From: Kofleriaceae bacterium
Lineage (GTDB): Bacteria > Myxococcota_A > Polyangia > Haliangiales > Haliangiaceae
NCBI GenBank assembly: GCA_024762925.1
Contig: JANTGM010000005.1
Coordinates: 59,735-123,734, forward strand
Length of the DNA: 64,000 nucleotides
Direction: 5' to 3'
How positions within the stretch are numbered: position 1 is the first letter of the stretch; each line of letters starts with the position of its first letter. The notes below the pieces were generated by a model. That model saw only the letters and a program-made list of their open reading frames with translations, was not told the DNA's origin and did no database searches. Position numbers and translations under genes: made by a program. This document shows, piece by piece, positions 18,815-27,504 of this stretch.

Positions 18815-19822
18815 CTAGAGCTTGCTACCGACAAAGGTGGCGAGATCGAAGAGGCGCTTTGAGTAGCCCGCCTCGTTGTCGTACCAGGCCAACACCTTAA
18901 CTTGGTCGCCGCTGGACTTCGTTACATCTAGGTCAACGGTAGCCGAGTTTGGATTCCCATTGTAGTCGATAGAAACAAGCGGCTCGTCGGAGACACCGAG
19001 GATGCCCTTGAGCTCACCATTGGCGGCATCGGTAAAGGCCTTGTTGATTTCTTCGGCCGTTGCGCTCTTTTCCAAAATGACAGTGAGATCAACCAGTGAG
19101 ACGTTTGGAGTTGGAACCCGGATTGCCATGCCATCGAGTTTGCCTTCAAGGGCTGGAAGCACCAGAGCAAGGGCCTTTGCAGCGCCCGTCGTCGTAGGAA
19201 TCATCGACATAGCGGCAGCGCGTGAACGGCGAGGATCTTTGTGGGGCAGGTCGAGGATCTTCTGATCATTGGTGTAGCTGTGGATGGTGGTCATCAGACC
19301 CGATTTGATGCCGTAGGTGTCGTGCAGAACCTTTGCAACTGGCGCAAGGCAGTTCGTTGTGCACGACGCGTTTGAGATGACGTGATGGCTGGATGGGTCG
19401 TACTCGTCAAGATTGATGCCACAGGCCAAGGTGGCGTCGGGGCTCTTGCCAGGCGCGCTGATGAGAACTTTCTTTGCGCCAGCTTCAAGGTGCTTGCCTG
19501 CATCGGCTCGGGCGGTGAAGCGACCTGTGCACTCGAGCACGATGTCCACGCCAGCTTCCTTCCAGGGAACCTTGGCCGGATCCTTTTCGGCGGTGATCTT
19601 CACCATGTCGCCGTTGATCACCAGGGCGTTGTCCTTTACTTCGACCGTGCCAGGGAACGGCCCATGCACAGAATCGTACTTAAGAAGATGTCCGAGCGCC
19701 TTGGCGTCAGTGAGATCGTTGATGAGAGCCAAGTCAAAGGACTCAGGGCTCATTGCGAGAGCGCGAACAAAGCCGCGTCCAATGCGACCAAAACCATTAA
19801 TGCCGATTCGTACTTTTGCCAT
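18815..19822 (-). CDS. gap: Glyceraldehyde-3-phosphate dehydrogenase, type I
   Basis: The protein is 335 aa. The Rossmann start [12 protein letters not shown], the catalytic [12 protein letters not shown] and the C-terminal WYDNEAGYS are all intact. It oxidises glyceraldehyde 3-phosphate to 1,3-bisphosphoglycerate. It is the first gene of the minus-strand run gap-pgk-hybrid kinase-tpiA-secG-dapF. An inverted repeat lies about 85-125 bases upstream of its ATG. Confidence 0.97.
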   Translation of the reverse strand: MAKVRIGINGFGRIGRGFVRALAMSPESFDLALINDLTDAKALGHLLKYDSVHGPFPGTVEVKDNALVINGDMVKITAEKDPAKVPWKEAGVDIVLECTGRFTARADAGKHLEAGAKKVLISAPGKSPDATLACGINLDEYDPSSHHVISNASCTTNCLAPVAKVLHDTYGIKSGLMTTIHSYTNDQKILDLPHKDPRRSRAAAMSMIPTTTGAAKALALVLPALEGKLDGMAIRVPTPNVSLVDLTVILEKSATAEEINKAFTDAANGELKGILGVSDEPLVSIDYNGNPNSATVDLDVTKSSGDQVKVLAWYDNEAGYSKRLFDLATFVGSKL

Positions 19823-19906
19823 CGTGATTGTCTTTCCTTAGGGGCCAAGGGCCGATACTTGGGAACGACTCTATTCGATGGACTTGGCCTTGGGTAGGCA
19901 AGGGCC

Positions 19907-19948
19907 GGGGTGTTTTGCCCTCTGTGGCGTGGCATTTTTAAACACCCC
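19907..19948. promoter_or_regulatory. 9-bp inverted repeat upstream of gap, candidate operator
   Basis: GGGGTGTTT (19907-19915) and AAACACCCC (19940-19948) are perfect inverted arms with a 24-base spacer. The arm centres are about 33 bases apart, near three helical turns. A second, smaller pair (CCAAG 19845-19849, CTTGG 19858-19862) lies nearer the start codon. The position fits a dimeric repressor or looped operator, but a leader-RNA hairpin is also possible. Confidence 0.4.
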
Positions 19949-20031
19949 GAAACGACGAAACGAGCTTCAGATGCAGTGCTCTAGAGCTCGAATCGAGAAG
20001 GTCGACGAGAAAACGGCGACAGGGTTGTTCG

Positions 20032-20226
20032 CTAACTGTGGGTTGGCTTGGTGTCTGTTACTTCTCCGAGAAGCGCTGTTGCAAGTGTGACAATGTGCTT
20101 CTGCTCATACCCTTGCGAAGTGAGCTCGCGGTACAGCGAGCGGGCGAGGATATCGAGGGCGCGCTGTCGCTCGGCGGCGCTTGGCTGCTTCAAACCGATG
20201 GGGGCCTTGGTATCTTCGCTAATCAT
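20032..20226 (-). CDS. Small conserved-looking hypothetical protein
   Basis: The protein is 64 aa from ATG 20226, charged and helical (AERQRALDILARSLYRELTS). No signal peptide or membrane segment is present. The composition is protein-like and the frame is the only sensible one in the interval. The family is not recognised; it resembles small helical regulators only in size. Confidence 0.6.
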   Translation of the reverse strand: MISEDTKAPIGLKQPSAAERQRALDILARSLYRELTSQGYEQKHIVTLATALLGEVTDTKPTHS

Positions 20227-20399
20227 GCCCGAAGCATTTGCACTGGATGTGCCAGCGCTAGGTTGTTGGAATCCTTATGGAGATCGGCACATCGCGAAGC
20301 CAGCTCGCCAGTCTGAGTGCGTAAACGAACCGCTGGCCCGCGAAAATCACTACACACCTGAGAGTAGTTCACGTGGTGATGGTAGAGCCTGGCCAGATC
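20227..20399. other. Intergenic interval, no gene seen
   Basis: I see no coding frame or clear structure between the two minus-strand genes; it should contain the promoter of the 64-aa gene. Confidence 0.4.
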
Positions 20400-20753
20400 T
20401 TAGGTGCCAGACTGCCCGCCTAAATAGCGCAGAAACATCTGCAGGAACGACGCTTGCGCAGCATCGAGTGGCAGAAACTGAAACCCAACCTGCCAGCGCT
20501 CACCAATCTGCGTACACCAGACCGCCCGACCGTTGAGTGCGAGAGGTTCCGATTCGACATCTTGTTCGAAGATGAGACTCAGCTGAAGTGCATAGGTACC
20601 TCCCACCGCCAACGGTTCGTGGAGTTCGGAGCACAGTCCGCCGCTGCTCACGTTTACACATCGTCCGCGAACTCCCTCATTCGCTTCCCCAACGAGGATC
20701 GTGGCGTCGGTTGCAAAGCGTGGGGCGCGGCGTGCTGCATCTTGAGCTTCCAT
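20400..20753 (-). CDS. PilZ-domain protein
   Basis: The protein is 117 aa from ATG 20753; an upstream in-frame extension to 20876 lacks conserved features. Single PilZ domain: RRAPRF supplies the RxxxR-type c-di-GMP motif and NVSSGGL the second (D/N)xSxxG motif, both about 25 residues apart or more as expected. It probably binds cyclic di-GMP and acts as a small cytoplasmic adaptor. Partners are unknown; the gene stands alone. Confidence 0.82.
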   Translation of the reverse strand: MEAQDAARRAPRFATDATILVGEANEGVRGRCVNVSSGGLCSELHEPLAVGGTYALQLSLIFEQDVESEPLALNGRAVWCTQIGERWQVGFQFLPLDAAQASFLQMFLRYLGGQSGT

Positions 20754-20962
20754 GCGCGTCACTATAAGCCGGACCGACTCGATGCCGAAGAAACCTGCAA
20801 ACGTGGAAACGGCCGCTGTACCTGTTTCGGGTAGCGACCGTTGCCTGCGTTTGTTTTGGAAGGGTGAGAGTCCCACCCTGTCCCCCTATGTTGACCCTAG
20901 TGAAGTGCTCCTAGAACTTGTGGCTCTCGGCCACACTCCCGCTAGGATGCTCCCTGACCGTC

Positions 20963-21361
20963 TTAGCGACGGCGACGACGACGTTGTGGCTTTGGTGCCA
21001 CAGCTTGGGACTCGAGTGATTCGAGATGCTCAAGCATTGCGATCATGGTTACGCGTGTTGCCTCGTGAGGCTCGCTGTTGATCGCTCGGGCCAGGCTCAT
21101 GCGGAGTTCCGCACGAAGCTCTGATTCCGCCAAGCGGTAGGTCCGAAGAGCGTCTTCCGCGTCGTAGACAGTAAGATCCGATTCGCATCCCGTAGCGGCG
21201 ATCCACACAGCAGCAAGAGCTGCGGCGCGACGACCTGGGTATGAGGCTTGGAAATTCTTAACTGAGCTGCGAAGCCGATTGCGGACATCTTCGACTGGAG
21301 GCAGGGCCACCAGACCGTCGTGATCGTCATCTATTGAGCGTCGTAATGCTGCGCGAGTCAT
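20963..21361 (-). CDS. Hypothetical helical protein with basic C-terminus
   Basis: The protein is 132 aa from ATG 21361 (GAGGAAG lies upstream). It is rich in Ala, Arg and Glu helices (AESELRAELRMSLARAIN) and ends in a run of six Arg. No membrane segment or known family is seen. The Arg tail suggests nucleic-acid or membrane contact; that is speculation. Upstream DNA is unusually AT-rich and holds a possible promoter. Confidence 0.6.
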   Translation of the reverse strand: MTRAALRRSIDDDHDGLVALPPVEDVRNRLRSSVKNFQASYPGRRAAALAAVWIAATGCESDLTVYDAEDALRTYRLAESELRAELRMSLARAINSEPHEATRVTMIAMLEHLESLESQAVAPKPQRRRRRR

Positions 21362-21464
21362 TGCAGTTATGCTTCCTCTTCTTCTATTGGTTAACTGATG
21401 CTCGACCTTCCCCGTTCGAGCATCTTGCCGAGCCAACTTGCCCGATAAATTGTGAATTTACGAG

Positions 21465-21494
21465 AGTATATTTTTTATTTTTCCGAGGACCCAA
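21465..21494 (-). promoter_or_regulatory. Candidate sigma-70-type promoter in AT-rich patch
   Basis: Read on the minus strand, TTGGGT (21494-21489) and TATACT (21470-21465) are separated by 18 bases of A-rich DNA. The -10 matches consensus at five of six positions. It would drive the 132-aa gene starting at 21361. The surrounding 100 bases are clearly more AT-rich than the rest of the window. Confidence 0.4.
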
Positions 21495-21586
21495 TTTTCC
21501 ATGTCCACAAAGTGACCTGAATGCAATTCTGAGTCGGACGTGTGCAAATAAATTTGCGCCAGCCTCAGAAGTATGCTGGGTTTTTG

Positions 21587-24500
21587 TTACGGAGCTAAAG
21601 TCTCGATTTCGAGCTCTCCCATGGGGGTTACGCTACGATCGTAGAAGTAGTGACTCATCCAAACGCCACCATCCGCGGTTGCCGCGTCAATAAAAAACCC
21701 GTCGAGTCGCGGACCCTCCTTAAGGGTTCTTCTGGTCCATGAACCCTGTTCGCGAGTCGACACTTCGACGTCGCTGGTGAGTCCATCCTGGTAGGTGATC
21801 ATCGGAGCGCGATCTCCACGCAGTCCAATGGCTGCTGAAGCTCCTACAGGATGAGCTCGATCGTCACCAGTGCGAACGCCATCGTCCGCAAACTCAGGCT
21901 CAGAAAGAACCCCATCTTCAAATCGGGCGTACATGAGTCGATCCGCGCTAGCATCTTGAAACGCCATGTGCACGGCGTTGTTTTCAGCGCCGACCATTGA
22001 TAGCCACATCCCCATGTCGAGCGGCCCCTCGACAGCCGGGCCCGCCACAAAGCCTGTGCCTGTGTTGGTGGCAAGCTTCAGATCACCAAGAACTCGATCG
22101 TAGTAGCCAAGCACACGTGAGCCGTTTGGCAACTGCACAAGCTGGGCGAACAAGCCGACGCCATCAAGCATCTGCCCTGACGGACCAGCCTCAACCACAT
22201 CGAGGCAGACGTCTTCAATACAGGCCGCAGTGTCGCCGCAGCCTTCACCGCAGCTGCCGCTTGCCGCTTTGCACTCTTGGATCTCGCCGGTATCCACGCA
22301 CAGCTCAGAGCCCTCACAGAGGCCGCCACAGCTGATGGGACCGACATCAACAATCTCTTGGGCCCAGCTTGCACCGCCGTCGGCAACCCGAAGTTGGGAG
22401 AGGAGACCGTCGTGTTCAGCACTCGCTACACCGTGCGCAAGATAGGCAATGCTGGGAACACCAGACGCCGAGATCGATAGGGAAAGGTAGCTTGCACCCG
22501 ATATGCCGGTATCCGCATCGACAAGCTCGGGCCGAAAGGACCCATCGTCTTGCTCACGCGTGATGTGAACCGATCCATCTTCGGCGTCGACAAATGCCAC
22601 ATTGACCCGACCGTCGTAGATCGCAATGGAGGTCCAGAGGCCTTGATCTGGGCCTTCAGCGGCGATGCCATTGCGGTACGTGTCTGGCTCGTAGGTGGGG
22701 AGCTCGTTCGGAATTCCCGCGATGGCCCGGTAGCTAAGAGTGTCGTCTTCGCCGCGCTCGATGAGCACGAGGTCGCCAAGGCCTTCATCATACGCTGCCG
22801 CTACAACGCGTCCATCGCCAGCGGCGAGCGAACTGTAGCGGCCAATGGGGCCGCGCTCGACTTCTCCTTCTAGGCACTCGTCGGCGCAAGATGGGCCGGA
22901 TGGGTCGGACGAGCAAGAGCAGCCACTGAGTGCTGCCAGCCCAACCATCGCTAGGTACTTTCCGTAGCGGCGTGGTTTGCGCATGAGCACCAGCAGCACA
23001 AGCGCTGCCAGCCAACCCGTGCCGCTACCTCCGCTGTTGCAGCTGCAGCCTTCGCCGCTGGAATTGCCGTGAAAGTACGAGGTTCCGGGCTTTCCTTCGA
23101 TCGTTGCTTTGAGTACCACAGGCGTGAGATCCGCCGTCAGCGGTCGTCCGTGCTTGCGAGCACGCACCGAAATGGTGTGGTCGCCTGTGATCGCCAAGAG
23201 GGTGCGCCGTAGGGAAACTTCTGAAGAGCGGGTGTACGGAGACCAGACGCCTCCGTCGATTTGGTAGGAGAATTCTAGGTCCAAGTCGTCACCACTCATG
23301 CGCAGCTTCGCAACAGGCATTTCATCGTCGTAGGAAATCGAAAGATCGGCTTCGGTGTGGACGCGGGCCATGCTTGCCTCGAGGACCAGGTCGGCGTAGA
23401 TGGCAAGGAAGGCGTTGTCTTCGACCGAGAGGATACCGTCATCGGCGACTTGAATGTCGAGACCGCCCAGGCTGGGGAGCGCAAAACTGCCAAGTCCATC
23501 GAGAAGCGTTGGCAGAGCCAAAGAGAGCAGCACGGGGATTTTCTCCTCGAGTTCCTCGTTGGTCTCGCGAAGCGGTTCACTATTAAACACCTTTGTGTCG
23601 GTGATGGCGTCATCGACGTTGCCGAGCACGGGCTGAATCTCGCCAATCTCGTTAATCTCGAGATTCATTGGGAGGTTGATGTCGGCGCTTAGTGTCATGA
23701 CACGAATGAACTGGTCATCGACAACCACAAAGAAATCGATTTCAATGTCGTCAAAGCCCACGTCCAATAGCGGTTCGACGATGACGGTTTCGCCACCTGG
23801 GCCCTCCATCGTTGTGCCGGCACCGATTTGCAGAGTCGGTGGCGATTGCGGGCGGAGGCCGAGGACAATTGGGCTGTTCTTGCCGTGCAAGAGGTCAACG
23901 ACGGAAGGCATGAGCAATGGAGCGAGACCGTCGGTGTTGAGAAGGTCGACCGTGCCTGGAGCGATGTTCAGGCAGAGGCCACCAGACTCGTAGGCCGCAT
24001 AAGCGAGTTGGTCGAGCACCTGCTGATGCACGCCAATGCCGACGTGGAAGGGAGCGTTTGTGTCGGGGCGCGTATTGCCCGAGAAGAAGCTGCTTTGGGC
24101 AATTGCAATGTTCGCTGGAGCCTCTGCGGAGGGACCACAGCGGTCTCGTGGCTCGGCAAAGGGCAGGGCACCCGAGTACATGCCGACACTCACGCCGTCG
24201 CTATCGGTTTCCGTGTATCCGCCTGCAACATCGTAGAGGTCGAGGCTGCCGAGCTGACCGTTAGAGAAGCCGCCAAAGAGGCCGGCAACGGTCATGCGAC
24301 CGGCAATGCCCAAGCGCTGCTCACATCGGTCGCCGATCATGCAGACGTTTTCTTCGCACGAGTTAGCGAACGCGCCGCACTCAAGGGTCGTACCCGATTC
24401 GCATGGCACACAGGCTTGCTCGCCCAGAGAGCCGCCGAGAAGACTGCTGATGTTGTCGGTGAGCAGGTCGAGGATGAACCCCTTAAATAGGGCAGTATTG

Positions 24501-25144
24501 CCCAGACTGCAGAGAATGCCGCCCGATAGCGCAATGTCGTCGTCCTCAAAGTCGACCGAGACCTCGCCTACGTCTAGACGCGTTGTCTGTTCGTCAGGAT
24601 CCTGTGGCAAGTCAAGGTTCATCGTAAGAGTGATTCCATCGCGTGAACCATCCGCCGTATCGATGCTCACATCGCAGCTGATGCCGCTAAAGGTCACAGG
24701 AATTGGGGCGGCCGAGGTGATTCGCGTTCGAATGGTTACGTCAATGCGCTGAGCGCCCGCCACTGGCGTTACTTCGAGTCGTGGCAAGTCGCCGTTTTGC
24801 TCGTCGAGATCAATGTTCAGAGGGCCACAACTATCCGCCGGTACTCCACCTTCGCAGCAAATCTCCGTGTCACCACAGCTGGCTGGAATGTCGATGGTCA
24901 GATCTTCTTGCCCGAGCAAGGGCCCAACAAGCGCTGCAGGATCGGCCTCAAGAGTGTTCAGAGCGCTATCGGTGATGCGAAGCTGAATTGCATTGGCGCT
25001 GCGGCTCTCGGCAGGAAATCCACCCGGCAAGGCAGCCATGCCTCCACAGCCATCGCAGCCACCACCGCCGCAACCTCCAGCAAGAATCGCGATGATTAGA
25101 CCGCGTAAAAACGTTCGTCCCAATGACGGATCAAGTGACAGCAT
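21587..25144 (-). CDS. Large exported protein: two secretory modules joined through a MYXO-CTERM-like segment
   Basis: The protein is 1185 aa from ATG 25144, preceded by AGGAGGG. Module A (1-~725) starts with a lipoprotein-type signal (IIAILAGGC) and a Gly/Cys cluster, carries long beta-rich segments, and ends like a MYXO-CTERM sorting tail: GEGCSCNSGG, a helix (WLAALVLLVLM) and an Arg cluster (RKPRR). There is no stop. Translation continues straight into a second lipoprotein-like signal (KYLAMVGLAALSGCSC) and module B, a propeller-like repeat protein with a Cys-rich EGF-like insert (CGGLCEGSELC, CGEGCGDTAAC). Module B could start alone at ATG 22984 or 22948, though no ribosome site is clear. 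Either a true fusion, a lost stop codon, or a sequencing error. Function unknown; surface location likely. Confidence 0.75.
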   Translation of the reverse strand: MLSLDPSLGRTFLRGLIIAILAGGCGGGGCDGCGGMAALPGGFPAESRSANAIQLRITDSALNTLEADPAALVGPLLGQEDLTIDIPASCGDTEICCEGGVPADSCGPLNIDLDEQNGDLPRLEVTPVAGAQRIDVTIRTRITSAAPIPVTFSGISCDVSIDTADGSRDGITLTMNLDLPQDPDEQTTRLDVGEVSVDFEDDDIALSGGILCSLGNTALFKGFILDLLTDNISSLLGGSLGEQACVPCESGTTLECGAFANSCEENVCMIGDRCEQRLGIAGRMTVAGLFGGFSNGQLGSLDLYDVAGGYTETDSDGVSVGMYSGALPFAEPRDRCGPSAEAPANIAIAQSSFFSGNTRPDTNAPFHVGIGVHQQVLDQLAYAAYESGGLCLNIAPGTVDLLNTDGLAPLLMPSVVDLLHGKNSPIVLGLRPQSPPTLQIGAGTTMEGPGGETVIVEPLLDVGFDDIEIDFFVVVDDQFIRVMTLSADINLPMNLEINEIGEIQPVLGNVDDAITDTKVFNSEPLRETNEELEEKIPVLLSLALPTLLDGLGSFALPSLGGLDIQVADDGILSVEDNAFLAIYADLVLEASMARVHTEADLSISYDDEMPVAKLRMSGDDLDLEFSYQIDGGVWSPYTRSSEVSLRRTLLAITGDHTISVRARKHGRPLTADLTPVVLKATIEGKPGTSYFHGNSSGEGCSCNSGGSGTGWLAALVLLVLMRKPRRYGKYLAMVGLAALSGCSCSSDPSGPSCADECLEGEVERGPIGRYSSLAAGDGRVVAAAYDEGLGDLVLIERGEDDTLSYRAIAGIPNELPTYEPDTYRNGIAAEGPDQGLWTSIAIYDGRVNVAFVDAEDGSVHITREQDDGSFRPELVDADTGISGASYLSLSISASGVPSIAYLAHGVASAEHDGLLSQLRVADGGASWAQEIVDVGPISCGGLCEGSELCVDTGEIQECKAASGSCGEGCGDTAACIEDVCLDVVEAGPSGQMLDGVGLFAQLVQLPNGSRVLGYYDRVLGDLKLATNTGTGFVAGPAVEGPLDMGMWLSMVGAENNAVHMAFQDASADRLMYARFEDGVLSEPEFADDGVRTGDDRAHPVGASAAIGLRGDRAPMITYQDGLTSDVEVSTREQGSWTRRTLKEGPRLDGFFIDAATADGGVWMSHYFYDRSVTPMGELEIETLAP

Positions 25145-25209
25145 AGTTGGTTCCCTCCTAGAGTCCACACGCGGACTCTGGGCGAACCTATGTTGGTGCA
25201 ACTATGCGG

Positions 25210-26088
25210 TCAAGGACTCTCGACTCTGGCCAAGAAGTCACATGTGACCTGGCCAACCAACGCGGGGTGCTCCAGGGGAGTTGAATGTGTGCCCTGGTGG
25301 ACAATACACAGCTCGGAACCGGGTATTCGTTCCGCCATTTCACGGGTGCGATCTGCTGGTGTAAACGTGTCGAGCTCACCGCCTATTAACAGAGTCGGCA
25401 CGCGAATCTCGACAAGTATGTCTTCACAGGAGTGCGCACCCATGTCGCTAAGCATCGCGAGAAAGAGAATAGGGTCCATCTGCGCGAGCCCTTTCAGATA
25501 GGGCATGAAGTCCTGTTTGCTCAGTAGCTCTTCTTCAAACTCGAGCTTTGCTCCGATGCGGTAGGCAAAGTCTCTGGGCAAGATCGCGCGCCCAAGACCA
25601 CGGAAGAATCGGGGGGCCGCTCCGATGGTCTTTTGCAGCGTGGGAAGTGCCACTTCGAGCAGGTTGGACCCTTTGAAGGTCTTCAGAGGCTCGGAGGCTG
25701 CACCACACATTAGAACGAGACCCTTGCACCGATAGCGATGCCGTCGGTGAAACTCCAAGCTGACCTGCACCCCCATGGAGTGGCCGACAAGAATCGCCTC
25801 GTCGATGTTCAGTTCATCGAGTACACAGGCCAGGTCATCGGCCAAGTCTGTGATGCCAACTCGCTCTGGGGCTTTGGGACTTGGCGAGCGGCCATGGCCG
25901 CGGTAGTGCCATGAAACAACCTGTCGTTGACGCCCGAGTGGCTCACGAAGGTGCTTCCAGATAAATCCAGAACAGCCAATGCCATCGCAGAGCACCACGG
26001 GCAATGCCGCCGTTCTCTCACCAGCGATCTTGTAGAAGATTGGTGTGCCATCAATGTTTGAGATGGCGTAGCCGTGGTTTGGCCTCAT
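25210..26088 (-). CDS. Alpha/beta hydrolase
   Basis: The protein is 292 aa. The oxyanion/cap region HYRGHGRS, the nucleophile elbow GHSMG (Ser about 104), the acid in GGELDTFTP and the His in QGTHSTPLEHP form a complete triad. No signal peptide; probably cytoplasmic. Family members act as esterases, lactonases or C-C hydrolases and substrate cannot be deduced. The gene lies between the large exported protein and a small TIGR04563-like gene, all on the minus strand. Confidence 0.88.
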   Translation of the reverse strand: MRPNHGYAISNIDGTPIFYKIAGERTAALPVVLCDGIGCSGFIWKHLREPLGRQRQVVSWHYRGHGRSPSPKAPERVGITDLADDLACVLDELNIDEAILVGHSMGVQVSLEFHRRHRYRCKGLVLMCGAASEPLKTFKGSNLLEVALPTLQKTIGAAPRFFRGLGRAILPRDFAYRIGAKLEFEEELLSKQDFMPYLKGLAQMDPILFLAMLSDMGAHSCEDILVEIRVPTLLIGGELDTFTPADRTREMAERIPGSELCIVHQGTHSTPLEHPALVGQVTCDFLARVESP

Positions 26089-26118
26089 GGGCCCAGTGCT
26101 CGAAACAGCAGCCAGCCG

Positions 26119-26313
26119 CTAGCTATCGCTGCTTGAGTCGCCGCCGAAGTCGTTGACCGAAGGGAAGTTCATTACGTCTTTGCGGGCCGTCTTCCACGCC
26201 TTTTGAACAATCCAACTTAGCGAGCGATCTTGTCGTGTAGCTTCGTCCTTGATTTCGCGAAGCATTCCCTCGGGAAAGTAAAGACTCTGTTTTCTCTTGT
26301 CGGACCCAGCCAT
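26119..26313 (-). CDS. TIGR04563-like small protein
   Basis: The protein is 64 aa from ATG 26313. The core KRKQSLYFPEGMLREIKDEA followed by RQDRSLSWIVQKAWK matches what I recall of the myxobacterial TIGR04563 family, whose short strand-helix-helix pattern recalls ribbon-helix-helix DNA-binding proteins. Function of the family is not established. It is divergent from the DksA-like gene. Confidence 0.75.
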   Translation of the reverse strand: MAGSDKRKQSLYFPEGMLREIKDEATRQDRSLSWIVQKAWKTARKDVMNFPSVNDFGGDSSSDS

Positions 26314-26443
26314 GCGCGCAGTTTGGTTAGGGCGTGTGGGCCTTGTCAAGGCGACGAGTGGTTCTTTGCGAAAACAACTCTGTGGTTGTGCACGTTTGCG
26401 CGCTCCCGCGACAAGTTAACAGCACGCCGCTGACCCCATCCGC

Positions 26444-26471
26444 TTGTGTTTCTGGAATTGCCGGCTAAAAT
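26444..26471 (+). promoter_or_regulatory. Candidate promoter for the DksA-like gene
   Basis: TTGTGT (26444-26449) and TAAAAT (26466-26471) are 16 bases apart; the -10 matches five of six consensus bases. The ATG lies 45 bases downstream. Confidence 0.4.
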
Positions 26472-26515
26472 CGGCGCCCCATGGTGCTCTGTTGAGCGCC
26501 TCCCAAGGTAGACAT

Positions 26516-26890
26516 ATGGCAAAGACACTCACGAAAAAAGACATCGAGAAATTCAAGTTACAGCTTGAGACCAAGCGCGACAGCGTCTACCAAAACGCAA
26601 AAAAGACGCTTACAGATAACATGGTGTTGGATCCAAACGACTTGCCTGATGAGATGGATTTGGCTTCTAGTGAAGCGCTACAGTCTTTCGAGTTCCGCTT
26701 GCGTGGACGGGAGAAGGCTCACCTCTCCAAGCTCAATCTCGCCCTTCGAAAAATCGATGACGGTAGCTTTGGCACCTGTGTGGAGTGCGACGAGCCGATC
26801 AACAAGAAGCGCCTCGAAGCGCGCCCCGAGACTCAACTGTGCATTCGCTGCAAAGAGGATCAGGAACGAGACGAGAAGGTCTACAGCTAG
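26516..26890 (+). CDS. DksA/TraR-family zinc-finger transcription factor
   Basis: The protein is 124 aa from ATG 26516 (AAGG a few bases before). A coiled-coil N-terminus carries DEMDLA at 45-50, matching the DxxDxA tip that reaches the RNA polymerase active site. The zinc finger is complete: C88, C91, C109, C112 (C-X2-C-X17-C-X2-C). Such proteins bind the polymerase secondary channel and tune rRNA and stress promoters with ppGpp. The Rieske gene follows after 46 bases in the same direction. Confidence 0.9.
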   Translation: MAKTLTKKDIEKFKLQLETKRDSVYQNAKKTLTDNMVLDPNDLPDEMDLASSEALQSFEFRLRGREKAHLSKLNLALRKIDDGSFGTCVECDEPINKKRLEARPETQLCIRCKEDQERDEKVYS

Positions 26891-26936
26891 TTTGCCAAGC
26901 CCGACCAAGATGCGTTGGGTGAAAGGGCTAAGCTAA

Positions 26937-27476
26937 GTGGCTGAGAAGAAAACCGACGATGCACGTCGCCGCTTCATGAAGCGTGCGACCTTTGGGATCG
27001 GGGGGATTATGGGCGCTGTTACCGCCATCCCCCTTGTGAAGTATTTTCTGCATCCAGTAGGCAGCCCTGTCGTGTCAACGCCAGATGCCCCAATCGACAT
27101 CGCAGCCGAGTCCGACATCGTTGCCGGGGCGGCACCAGTGCGCTTGCCGATCATTGCCAATGGGGTGCGCGATGCTTGGAACCGGGCAGACAACGTCGCA
27201 GTGGGAAGCTGCTGGGTTAGCAAGAGCGAGACCGGAGAGATTACGGCCTTCACCTCGGTTTGTCCGCACCTCGGTTGCTCAGTCTCATACTCCGACAAGA
27301 ACGAAGACTTCCGATGCCCCTGCCACAACAGTGCCTTCGCATTGGACGGCAAGAAGAAGGACAACGGGCCTGCGAAGCGCGGCTTAGATCCGCTCAAGGT
27401 GACTGTCGAAGAGGGGCGCGTCAAAGTCACGTATCAGCGTTTTCGCAACGACATCTCGGAGCGAGAACCCGTCTAG
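26937..27476 (+). CDS. Rieske iron-sulfur subunit of a cytochrome bc complex
   Basis: The protein is 179 aa from GTG 26937. The N-terminus has a twin-arginine-like signal anchor (RRRFMKRATFG plus helix). The 2Fe-2S ligands are C109, H111, C127, H130 with C114 and C129 as the structural disulfide. It passes electrons from quinol to cytochrome c at the periplasmic face. The cytochrome b gene starts 28 bases later. Confidence 0.92.
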   Translation: MAEKKTDDARRRFMKRATFGIGGIMGAVTAIPLVKYFLHPVGSPVVSTPDAPIDIAAESDIVAGAAPVRLPIIANGVRDAWNRADNVAVGSCWVSKSETGEITAFTSVCPHLGCSVSYSDKNEDFRCPCHNSAFALDGKKKDNGPAKRGLDPLKVTVEEGRVKVTYQRFRNDISEREPV

Positions 27477-27504
27477 TGCCTTCCATACACGTTTGGAGCG
27501 GGCG

